Source: Cordia subcordata
Taxonomy: Eukaryota > Streptophyta > Magnoliopsida > Boraginales > Cordiaceae
Assembly (NCBI GenBank): GCA_028554755.1
Contig: JAPTOF010000014.1
Span: forward strand, 9,362,001 to 9,426,000
Direction of reading: 5' to 3'
DNA length: 64,000 nucleotides
The notes beneath the pieces are model-generated. The model saw only the letters and a program-made list of their open reading frames with translations, was not told where the DNA came from and ran no database searches. This document shows, one piece after another, positions 1-11,214 of the stretch (positions within the stretch are counted from its first letter, which is position 1; each line of letters opens with the position of its first letter). A program made the translations under genes and the position numbers.

Positions 1-3000
1 TTAACCCTTTAACATAAAACATGATATTTTTATGTTGTTCACTTAAATTCTTGGAGTATTAGTTAAAAGAAAAGTCGTATATATGTATTTTAGTATGTTT
101 TTTAATTAACGACTACGAAGGACTTCTTTTGTTAACCAATAAGTCTTTAGAGATGGTTAGGTGACAAAATACATTAGGAGGCAAAACGTTAATTATATTG
201 AATGCACATTTTGGGGATAAAATGACATTAATTAGATTTCTAGTTTGTAATTAATAATGGTTGGGCAAAACTCTATTCTTTTTAATTTTAAAAGTTTGAG
301 CCCTTCCATTAATTAAAAGTTTTAATAATGCTTAGACTTTATATTTTATATTAGACCATGTTTAAACCCTAAAATTATTATCATTTTCCTTTTTATCTTT
401 CAAGAGAAGTGATGATCATCACTATGATTAACCAACCGCTTATAGAGAAGGGCTTATGCATGTGACAAGTACCATATCGTTAGTAATAAAAAAATTCGAC
501 TTAGAACAGTAGCAAACACCACCATATATGACTGCATACGGTAGGTGTATACACCAATGTAGAGTTGAATAAAGATAATGTTAATGTGTGGATGATCTGA
601 AATTGACCATCGTAGTGTTAGACTAATGAATTTGCTTTTTCAACGAGACATTTTAGATAGTGGCATTAATTAAGACATAAAAACAACCGCATCCATCCGA
701 CTCAGTTATGGCCTTTTAGGATTTAGTATCAATAGATGAATAGTAACATATATGGATAATTTCTTTTATATTCCTCGTTCCTTGTGAGATTTGGACAAGA
801 AATCATTATTCTTTAGATGAAACATCTCAATTATTTAAATTATTTTCTAATCGCAACTAATATGATCAATCAAAGGCAAAACTGTACATCCAATAATTTA
901 GACATTTGGTAATAGTTGTAACAACTTCAATTGCCTGGCCTAGCATATATAGATTTGGCACCCAAGAAGATTTTGCAAAAAATAGTTGCAGGACATGTGA
1001 TGATAAGGTTGCAGGAGATGAGACAATATGAAGTGGTTGAGAGCAAAGTGTTGTATATTTCATGAATTATTGGAGCACTTGGCTAGTTCAAATTTGAAAA
1101 GATAAATTCCCTCACAATTGGAGATTCCAAAAAATAAAATAAAATAAAGGGAAAATCATGTGTTGCTATATGTCCTGTGTCTACTAACTGATAAGAGTCA
1201 AAAGAGAGAGAAAGTGCTACTTTCTAAATTAGTGGAATGAGAGGTGAGAGGGAAAGAAATGGAGAAAAGTGTTATCAGATATGGGCTGTTTTGCCATTTT
1301 CTATACTTCTGAAGCTTCATGTTCTATGTTGCTATGGTGGCTGGTGGGTTGGCATTATAATTGGTGTGCCCAATGCATTGTATGCTTACCTGCTTCACAT
1401 GTTTGTGTGTGTTTCTACATGATACTACACGAAATAATCGGTTTAAGTGACTACGCACTTTAAAAGTTTAAATTATTATAGAGTGTATGTAAACATCAAA
1501 TGACATTATAATTGGTATGCCAATGTGTTGCATTTATACCTAATTCACATTTTTCTGCAGGGTGTTACACAAAATAAACGTTATAAATGACTACTTATTT
1601 TAAAAGTTTAAATTATTATAGAGCATATGCAAAAGTCAAATGGCATTATAATTGGTGTGCCATTGCCAGTGAAATTCCTTTTGTAGATTCTCAGAAATGA
1701 TATGTCCTGTTCCAGGTTGACTTTGTGCTTTGGCAGCCATGGTTGGTATCACAATTATTGCCATCAGATCTTAATTTGCTCTAAAGTTTAGCTCTATGGA
1801 AAGAGAAAATTCATTGTTCAAATCTTATATGAAATCAAAAGAGTAAATACTCAAATGAGTTAAATCATACAGAGATGACAGTACTAAAAATGATATGTTT
1901 GGGAAATTAATAAAGAAAAGTTTTTAAATGGTGTAAACATATTAGGAGCTTATTGAAGAAGCACCTCTTAAAAAGCTGAAAGTCTTAAAATTGTTCATCA
2001 TAACAGAAGCAGAGGAATACTTAAAGAAAAATTAGATGAAGACACTCAAACAAGATTTTATATGCATAAAATTTAAAAAACAGATGATAAAAAACAAGAA
2101 GAAATGCTATATATATCATCAAATTTATATCGTCGTTGGCTCTACTTAATAGGATAGAAACTTAGTTTGGTTCGATTATGTCTCCATTGGTTATCTACTA
2201 GCTACTTGAACTTTGTACATATCATATTTGGTAGACTTGCATCCAAAACCAGCAATATGGCAGTTTAAATGGTCCTTCCCCAAGTGGTCCTGGCCCCTGG
2301 GTCACTTACAGTTGAATGGATTTCTTTCCTTTCATGTAAAATTTTAACACGAGTAATACTGTATTTCATTATCTTTTTCGCAAGATAAGTAAAAGGTCAC
2401 GGAAAAACGTAATAAATTGGTGATGAGGAAAAATTGATATATGTAACCAATAACTTGTTGGTTGCACAAGTTCGAATACTGAAAAGTGCATTTGTCGAGA
2501 GAGCTTTTGACCCAATAGGAATTAATTTCAAATCTAACGTAATCAAAAGATACCTTAACTTAAAAAAATAATATATAATATTACTCGTTTAACATTCTTA
2601 TGGTTGGCGTCAACTGCTTTATCCTGTAATACAGAGGATCATAATTTGCCCATCATAACTGGTTATCATGGTTTTAGGTATGCAGTTTTGTTCTGGATTT
2701 GCAAGTTACTCCCAAGTCTTTACATGATTTGTAAATGGCCACAGAAATCCAACAATTCAATTTCTAACTAATAAAATAGGCTAAAAAGATGTCCCCACTT
2801 CTTGTTTATCCTTTCCAGTTAAATAATGAATCATGAATAACGAGTAAAAAAGAATAAAAAGAAAAAGAAAAAGAAAATCAAAGAAAGACCCGGAGAGAAT
2901 GATATATTGAAACGTTTTCAGAATAAGGTTATCCTAGTGTTGAAAAATTGTATTCGTAAAATTTGCGACTGCTAACATATAATGTAATAATAAATTAATT

Positions 3001-5740
3001 ATTTGGAAAAGGTAAAACTTATATTGATAGACATGAATTGTAGTTACTTCTTTTAATAACACAAATTATTATCAATTAAATTTAAAATTTATTTATAATA
3101 TCGTCACTTTACGAATAAAAATTCACAAATATGCATCATTCGACCGTACTAACATTCTCCACCAGCAGATGTCATAAAGATATAAAGTTTTTTTTTTTTT
3201 TCATTCCAATAACGATTAGGCTTTACTTTTGGGAGATAAGTTTTGCTGGTTGTTCAAATTATGTCCCTTTTCGACAACATCCAAACCCAACTTTTTAAAT
3301 AATTTTTAGTGTTTTAATTGAATTAAAATATTTTTTAAGTTATTATTATTTAATAAGATTATATTTCAGATAACTTTTTAAGTAATTATTACAATTATAT
3401 TGTACACCAGCGCACCAAACTACGCACCCACTAACTCTTGTATTACACGCTCCTATGTAAAAACGAAAAAGTAGATTTTCTCTTAGTTATCCCCTCTCTT
3501 ACTTTAATTTCTTGCCTCTCTCTTAATTATCAGTTCACCCTTTGCTACTCTTTCTCAAGGAAAAAAAATATCATCTCACTATTGTCGTCGTTGTTGTCTT
3601 GCTGCAATCGCTATTGTTGTCATCGTCGCTTGCTGCAGTTGTTGCAGTTCCTTCTAAAAGATCTATACACAAGCAAATAGATCCGTAGTAGATCTATATA
3701 TAAACATATCTGTATATATGTGTACGTGTGTGGACATGCAAAAGATTAAACAACAAATTGAAGAGGCAAAAGAAGGAGACAGTTTTGGACGAGTCGTTTA
3801 CAGGTGTGAACATGTTAGTCACGAGTTGAGAACATATCATTTATCAACAGTGAATAAATAATATATTGTAAGATTAGTGAATAATTAAACTTATAAACAT
3901 ATCGTATAAAAATTATAAACAATTAAGTATTAGACATAAAGTTTGCAAATAATTAAAGACCGTGAACATGTATAAAAATTGGAAACATCTAAAATAAAAA
4001 TTATGAGTACGCGGATTGTCCACGCACCGCGTGATGCACAATACTCCGCGGAGTGCATAGGATGGAGACCGAATGGTTATGGCTTTAACTAATTTTTCTC
4101 AGCAGTAAGGCAAGTCGTCTCAATGTCTTGCTCAGATGGGGATAAGCATTTGCTATAATTAGACACTTAGATTAGACACTTTAGCTTGAACCATATCAAT
4201 TAGAAGAGGCATATTATTAGAGCAAGATTTTCAGCCGTACACGTCAATTTAACAACCTCCCACAAGTAGACGATCGGCCAGCCATGACAACCACAATTGG
4301 CATCGGGGCTTTAACTTTTTCCACTTTCTATCTTAGTTAGCAAGTTTGACTCTTCTCTTTAATTCATCTATTAATTTATTACTCTAGGTCGGCAACTTCT
4401 ACTGTTAGCTACTTGCATAATTAGCAGTAATCTATCACTTATTTCGTTTCAGGAATTATTAGAAATGTCATATCAACATTTAGGGCTTGTTTGGATTAGT
4501 TTTTTTCAAGAGAAAGTACTTTTTTTTTAAAAAAAAAAAGTTACATTAAATTTGTATTAACTATTTGATTTAGCTTCCAAAAAAAGTTGAAACTCTGAAA
4601 AAAAAAGCCTCAAATACAGCTTTTTTAGAAGCTAAAATTTTCAGCTTCTAAAAAAAAATTATTTTTCAAAAGTTCTTAAAAAAAACGTTTTTGAAAAAAG
4701 TCAATCCAAAACGGACCCTTATTTTTATTATTTCAATTTAAAGATGGAATTGTCAATTAACTACCCCTCTCTTTAAAAAGTTATCTATAACCCTCTTATG
4801 ATCTTCAAAAATTGACACGTACAACCTTTTTTCCGTTACTGGTTCTCTACCTAACTTTTGGAATGTGTATCATGTGTATTTTGTACAAAAATGGGTATAA
4901 ATTTGATGAAAGTGCTCATGTGGTTATGAATAATTAGATGCTTAACCTCTTCTGGTTTCTACAATTAGCTACTTGCCCCTAATTACACGATTATCTTTGC
5001 AATAACTTCGTTAATAAAGTTTAAAATGAAAAAGGAAAAGTAACAAGTATGTATGCATGCCATCTTTTCAAAAGTACAAGAGAGTCGTGAGATACATTTT
5101 ATAAGAGACGGGATAATTAACTGACTAATTAAATCAACCACAAGAGAATTATAATATAGTGCCAAACCCTTATAAAAGCAAATAATATGTGTATATCATA
5201 ATGAAGTGAAATAAACATTATTCTTATTTTCCTTGTGTTTTCTGCCCATACAAAAACCAATGGAGGAAAAGCAAACTAAAGGTGGAAGCTTTTTCTTTTG
5301 CCTTGTGCAATGGTGGGGTACAAGAAGCACTAACAATGAAGTTACAAGGGAAAAAAAAGGGCCTCTCAGTGTACTGTGGTTCACATGCAAACCTCCGTAA
5401 CCTGTACATACATATCCATTCCAAACACAAAGTAGAGGTGATACATTTTGCTGATCTTGTATGTTAATACACATACATACATGCAGAGATTTCAATTCTT
5501 TTTCTACCTTACCTTCCTCAACGAATCAACATCAACTTTAAAAACCTCTACTCATTATATTTTTGATTGCAAATATCTACTGCTGCTGCTAAAGAAAAAA
5601 AAAAGCCTAATAATAAGTCAAATCCCAGAAGCTTCTGTACAAAATTGCGATAGGCTTGATCATATATCCCCTGCCAAGCAGTGAGATAATCACATTTGTA
5701 GTGGAGCTGGGCCACTCTCTTATAAGCTAGTCATATTTTG
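1..5740. other. AT-rich intergenic region, no gene recognised
   Basis: No open reading frame here has plant-family similarity that I recognise; the longest are about 60-99 codons and low in complexity. The stretch holds poly-A/T runs, a T-rich MITE (listed separately at 4483) and, near 1490-1660, a locally repeated block containing a phrase like 'cattataattggtgtgcc' several times. The last few hundred bases are the likely promoter of the downstream transporter. Confidence 0.6.
4483..4718. mobile_element. T/A-rich MITE with short terminal inverted repeats, family A copy 1
   Basis: The left end reads gggcttgtttggattag and the right end is its imperfect inverse, ending in tcaatccaaaacggaccc. 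The inside is almost all poly-T and poly-A blocks. The same arrangement recurs near 9090-9450, 10798-10905, 19811-20042, 24309-24495 and 29188-29335, so this is a dispersed non-autonomous DNA transposon family. The superfamily is not assigned because I see no convincing target duplication. Confidence 0.6.
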
Positions 5741-5742
5741 CC

Positions 5743-5750
5743 TATAAAAG
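5743..5750 (+). promoter_or_regulatory. Probable TATA box of the NPF transporter gene
   Basis: TATAAAAG lies about 160 bp before the start codon at 5907, in a short stretch with no upstream ATG between it and that start. Transcription would begin around 5775-5780, giving a leader of roughly 130 nt. Confidence 0.6.
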
Positions 5751-5906
5751 GATAATAATTCCTCAGGCATTCACAGATTGAGACATAGAAGAAGTTAAGA
5801 GAGAACTCTTTTCATTCCTCCTCATTAATTTTTAGTAGCTTTCTTTTCAGCTTTTAAGCTCTTTCTATATATACATATATATTTCCTGCTTAAGGATTTC
5901 GAAAAG

Positions 5907-8900
5907 ATGGTTGGTATTTTTTCATTTCAAAGTTCGAACTCATTTCTTCTATAATTAATCGCAGCATCATGACATGCAAATATCACTTTGATTTTACAGG
6001 AGGGGAAGATGATGAGCTCGACAGCAGCCGATGCTGTCAACTACAAGGGCTTTCCTGCTGACAAGTCCAAAACCGGTGGTTGGGTGCCTGCTGCACTTAT
6101 TCTAGGTGTGTTATTAATAACCTCTCATGCATGCTACTCTTTTTCTAGCCGCACTAAAAATAGAGAATAAGCAACAAGACTTCAAGCAACGGTTGCATAC
6201 AGTCATCGGCAACTATTTTTAGTATTTTTGCAACGGTTTTCAACCTTCGCAACAAACTAAAAATGTGGTATCGATTTTTAATGCTGCATATATCTTAGCC
6301 TAATTAACATAGCATATCGAAAAGCAGTTCAAATTTGCATTAATTTGGATTATCTCATGTAATAGCATGACAACAAGACTACATCCAAAATAATCTGCTT
6401 CACCGCAGAAAGCATACGGTCCTGTTTGTGACATGCTATTCTTTTCTGAACAATTCTTCAGCTACTTCAATGCTGTATCTTCTTCACATTTTTTCTTCTG
6501 GGAAAATGGCGAAATTATAATGTAGAAAGAGTTAGGTAAATCAATCTGCAACTGCTGAAGGATTAGGAAACCTCTTTTCTTCTATAAAAACATCGCTTTC
6601 AGATATTGTGCATGGTAGATATAGTCAAAAACTTGACTAACAAAGCCGCTAATCATGTCTTCTACTGTTAATTAGTTTATGTTTCTTTTATTTTCCTCCC
6701 TTTTAGGAGTGGAGGTGGTGGAGTTGGGATATTTTCTGAGATTAACATGAAAAATTAATATGAAATTATTTCCATTTCTTAATTTCTCTCTTTAGAGACA
6801 ACAAAAAAATAGACATCTTCATTAATTCTTGTCTGCAATTTATGCCACAGGGATCGAGATTTGTGAGAGGCTTTCAACCATGGGAATAGCAGTGAACCTT
6901 GTGACTTACTTGGGTGGAACCATGCACTTGCCCAGTGCAACTTCAGCCAATATTGTAACAGACTTCATGGGCACCTCATTTCTCCTGTGTTTGCTTGGAG
7001 GCTTCCTGGCAGATTCTTTCTTGGGCAGATACAGGACCATCGCAATCTTTGCCCTCATTCAAACACTGGTTAGAATTAATCTTAACACTAATAAATACCC
7101 TTTTATTCTGTGACACTAATTAATGTTCAGACATAGAATTTTTCTTCTTGTCCCTCGTTTTTTTTCCTCGTTGATTGGATGGAGGAAAAGTTTAACTCAC
7201 CGCCACCCTGAGTTCAAAACTCACTGCCACCAATGTTAAAACGTTAAAAACTGTCCACAAAACTCAAAGGCAAACCCCATTTCCGCGGGCATATAGTATA
7301 CAAATATCCTTTCTACAAACGCTAAATTTTTGAACGGGCGTACGTCAGATTTTTTATCAATAGCATGTAGGATATTAGATTTGGCTTTAACTTCACAACT
7401 TTTCACTTTGATTGGTATGTATTACAGGGTACTTGCATGTTAGCAATTGCAACAAAGCTTCCCCAGCTGAGGCCACCACCTTGTGATGGTCATAACAATT
7501 GCAAACAAGCCAATGGATTTCAAATGGGGATACTTTACCTGGCTCTATATCTCATAGCACTAGGAACTGGTGGGCTTAAATCAAGTGTTTCTGGATTCGG
7601 AACCGATCAATTCGACGAGAAAGACGAAAAGGAAAAGGCACAGATGGCTTACTTCTTCAATAGGTTCTTCTTCTTCATCAGCATGGGGACATTAGCAGCA
7701 GTTACTGTGCTTGTTTACATACAAGATGAAATAGGTCGCAGCTTGGCTTATGGGATTTGTTCTGTGTCAATGTTCATAGCCATCTTGATTTTCTTTTCTG
7801 GGACTAGAAAGTACAGATACAAGAAAAGTTCTGGGAGCCCTATAGTCCACATCCTTCAAGTTATTGTGGCTGCTATAAGGAAAAGAAACATGAAACTTCC
7901 TTATGATGCTGGCTTGCTCTATGAGGATTACCCAGAGGCTTCAAGAATCAATCGCACTTATCAGTTCCGGTTAGTACTTTCTGAATAATTGATCATTTAT
8001 ATTAGGGTAAACAGCATTGTAGGTACCTTATAGTTTGTCATAAGTGCACAATTAGCACATAGAAGGCTCAGATACACTTTTTTTTTTTTTTTTAAATTAT
8101 AAGAACTAACTGTACACATATGACAAACGACAAGGGGATACAACGCTATTTACTCTTTATATTTATAGGATTCACTTAACTCCTTTAACATTTTTGTTCT
8201 TTTTTTCATTAAGATTCCTGGACAAGGCTGCAATTGTAGCAGATGGAGATTTCGAGATGGGGTGTGCAGCTGCAAATCCATGGAAGCTATGCTCAGTGAC
8301 AAGGGTGGAGGAGGTGAAAATGATGGCTAGACTACTACCAATATGGGCCACAACTATCATATTCTGGACCACATATGCCCAAATGATTACCTTTTCAGTA
8401 GAACAAGCAACCACCATGGAGAGATCAATGGGGAAGTTTCAAATTCCAGCTGGCTCTCTCACAGTCTTCTTTGTGGCAGCCATTCTAATCAGCTGCGCAG
8501 TCTATGATCGCCTCATTATTCCACTTTGGAAGAAATTGAAAGGCAAACCAGGTAAAACAGATTACGGATACGACAAGAAGAACTAATGTGAATTTGCACG
8601 CATGAGCTAAATGTTAACTGCACATGCACTTGGCCCCCCTACAAGATTATCCACTATGATTGATGACACTGGGACCAAATCAGGAGAATATGCTTAAGCA
8701 ACTAGGTTTTGCTCCATGTCACGTAATAATATGATTTAACGGATGCAATTATTTGTGACGGATTTATGACCCAAAAAGATTCTGTAATAGAATAACTGAT
8801 TTGTCACCGAATCACTGTAGTTACTAATCGGTCAATGTTTTAACACTTAATATTATCTAATTTTGTATTAGTTTCCATCACACATTTAATGACTGATTTG

Positions 8901-10114
8901 TGACGGAGTCATACAGTCATTAATCAGTCAATATACATATAATATTATCTAATTTTAATATTTCATTCTATCACTAATGTTTCACGAGTCAGTAACTAAC
9001 AGTGATTGGTTTTGTGTGTCACTAATATTTTTGTCGCTAAAGCCTTCTTTTCTTGTAGTGGTCTAGCATTTGTGGGACTCATAACGTCCTCTCTACAGGT
9101 TGATCTATTGGGTCACTTTAAGGTTCATTTGAATTGGCTTTTTGGAGTCACTTTTTTTGTAACTTTTGAAAAAAAGTACTCTTTTGAAAAGTAAAAAATT
9201 CTGATTTTGAGTTTTTCCAGAGGTTCACCAAATACTTATGTAATATTACATCCCACATCAGTTCTTTGTAAAATTTATGTGTACCTTATAATTGCTTGAT
9301 TCGCTATTACTGTCATTACGTAATTAAGCATTTTGAACCAATCAATTAGACTCAATGTAATGGTAGAGCAGCAGTTGAGCTTAAGTCCTTAGAACTTAAA
9401 ATAAAATAATATTTTTTTTTTTTAGAAAAAGCCAATCCTAGCAGGTCCTTAATAGATCTTGGTACAGCTGGAGAAAACTATTCGTTAAAAAAATTAATTA
9501 GATATCATTTCTATAGGCCAACATCGCATATATTAATTCTTGCCCCATTAGGATCCTAAACATGATTAATTAATCGTGATGCAGGCTTCTCCAATCTACA
9601 GAGGATCTCAATAGGGCTTGTGCTCTCAACAATAGGCATGGCAGTGGCAGCACTGGCGGAAACCAAAAGACTATCAGTCGCAAAAGCCGAGGGGCGCAAC
9701 ACCAGAACCTTACCCTTAACAGTCTTCATCCTCATCCCACAATTCTTCTTGGTAGGAGCTGGCGAAGCCTTCATATACACAGGCCAGCTAGACTTCTTCA
9801 TCACGCAAGCACCCAAGAGCATGAAAACCATGAGCACTGGGCTCTTCTTGACGACGCTATCCCTCGGCTTCTTCGTCAGCAGCTTCTTGGTTTCGGTCAT
9901 CAAGAAGGTTACAGGAAGCAGCAATGGCGGCCATGGGTGGCTTGCTGATAATATCAACTATGGAAGGCTTGATTGCTTCTATGGGCTGCTTGCTGTGATG
10001 GGGGTGATCAACTTTGTGATATATCTTGTTTGTGCAGTGTGGTATAAGCCTCCAGGTTCACTTCAGTCTGTGCAGATGGAGAAGGTTAATGGATCATGTG
10101 ATGAGAAGTGCTAG
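5907..10114 (+). CDS. NPF6.4: NPF6.4-type (NRT1.3) proton-coupled nitrate/anion transporter, six exons
   Basis: This is a plasma-membrane NPF/PTR (MFS fold, 12 TM) carrier that couples uptake of nitrate or another anion to protons. Exons by GT-AG and family alignment are 5907-5909, 6000-6105, 6851-7068, 7428-7969, 8214-8551 and 9585-10114, giving 578 residues, close to the 590 of Arabidopsis NRT1.1. The start is inferred: joining ATG at 5907 directly to the exon at 6000 gives MEGKMMSS, as in relatives; a start at 6009 (MMSS) is the alternative. Visible motifs are the ExxER proton-coupling motif (residues 39-43), GRYRT with the Thr matching NRT1.1 Thr101 (about residue 99), the FFNRFFFFISMG segment, the long central cytoplasmic loop and the C-terminal block containing YTGQLDFF. 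Residue about 344 is Tyr (WTTYAQ) where NRT1.1 has the nitrate-binding His356. The closest remembered family member is AtNPF6.4, so the symbol is by similarity. No frame break is seen. Confidence 0.93.
8700..9059. mobile_element. CACTA-like transposon remnant in transporter intron 5
   Basis: The right end reads tcttttcttgtagtg, the inverse of the CACTACAAGAAAA terminus typical of plant CACTA elements. The interior repeats phrases built on 'tttgtgacgga' and 'gtcactaat', as often seen in subterminal repeats. I could not find a matching left terminus, so the left boundary is approximate. It sits in the 1033-bp intron 8552-9584 and does not touch splice sites. Confidence 0.5.
9090..9450. mobile_element. 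Split copy of T/A-rich MITE family A, same intron
   Basis: A left half (to about 9235) with poly-T and poly-A blocks is followed, after unrelated sequence, by a right end near 9425-9450 (gccaatcctagcaggtcctt). It looks like a family A copy interrupted or rearranged after insertion. Boundaries are approximate. Confidence 0.4.
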
Positions 10115-10797
10115 AAAGCTTTATGTATTGAACTTTAAAGTGGTCGTTTAGTTTAATTTGCAGCACTATTGTTAATGTACAGTTGAGAGTGGCGCATGTG
10201 TCTGAGTTTCTTGTCAACTTTGTTGATTAAAGAGTGGTTTGAGTGCGTTTTAACCAAAACTTTAGTAGTCAATGGTATGTTTCTCACTGTTAACAACAGT
10301 GTGAGTGACCCACGAATCAATTTTTGCTCGTAAATTTTAATTTGCTGTGCAAAATCTTGTAGAACTTTATTCAGGACCGTTTGGTGTGTTTTGATCTCCA
10401 TGGATAACAGTGAGACTTTAGCGCCATGTTCCACCACGTACTTGTGACCTTTATCGAGAAAAGAAGTATCCGTATTTGTCACTTTTTCATCATATGTCAA
10501 CTTTTATGATAAAATGTTTACCTATGAAAGATTTGACAAATATTTTAAAAATGAGTGCCCACGTCAAAGAAATTACATACTTCTTGTATTAATACGCTTT
10601 TTCTTACCATTTGTTAGACTTACTACACTCTTTCACATAAAATTTTGAGCATGAGACAGCTTGATTTTTAGATTCTGATATTATGTTAATTAAAATTACC
10701 ACATCATTTAAAAGTTTAAACTTACAGTGATTTATTGACATTATTACTCTAATAAATCGCTCAAAATAATCAAGTAATATATACTAGAAAATGTTCC

Positions 10798-10906
10798 TAA
10801 AAGCATATTTTTTAGAATTTAGAATTTTTAACTTTTCAAAAAAAGCTGTTTTTTAAAAATTGTTAAAAAAAGTGCTTTTAAAAAAAGCTAATCCAAACGG
10901 ACACTA
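10798..10906. mobile_element. T/A-rich MITE family A, partial copy
   Basis: Only the right part is clear: poly-A and poly-T blocks ending in gctaatccaaacggacac, the same ending as the copies at 4483 and 19811. The left terminus is degenerate. Confidence 0.45.
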
Positions 10907-10984
10907 AATTAACACAAAGATGGAAACTAATAATTGCAAATTAGGTTGAGAATAGTTTTCTTTATCCAAATCATACACATATGA

Positions 10985-11079
10985 CACTACTAGAAATTAG
11001 TGCATTTGAGACAAAAATTTTATATCTCAAATTAAGATGGATTTGAGGTAAAAAAAATTCGGACAAAATTTTCTTATAA

Positions 11080-11124
<45 letters not shown>

Positions 11125-11214
11125 ATGAAAATTTTTCCGTCTCAACCAAAACCAGAATTTTTCAGTTTTTTAGACGAAAATTTTCCATATCAAATTCAAA
11201 AAATTATTATAGTG
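10985..11214. mobile_element. Non-autonomous CACTA mini-element with 3-bp target duplication
   Basis: The left end is CACTACTAGAAATTAG and the right end is the inverse, ending TTATTATAGTG. The element is flanked on both sides by TGA (10982-10984 and 11215-11217), matching the 3-bp duplication made by CACTA transposases. It is 230 bp, has no coding capacity and carries a TA-dinucleotide run at about 11083-11122. The internal phrase for 'tttgagac/gtctcaa' is repeated in both orientations, as in subterminal repeats. Confidence 0.75.
11083..11122. repeat. TA dinucleotide microsatellite
   Basis: An uninterrupted TA run of about 38-40 bp lies inside the CACTA mini-element. Such runs are length-variable and can extrude as a hairpin. 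Confidence 0.85.

Noticed and set aside
7171..7280. SINE-like box-B sequence (gagttcaaaac) in transporter intron 3
   Set aside because: No convincing box A or tail; too short to support.
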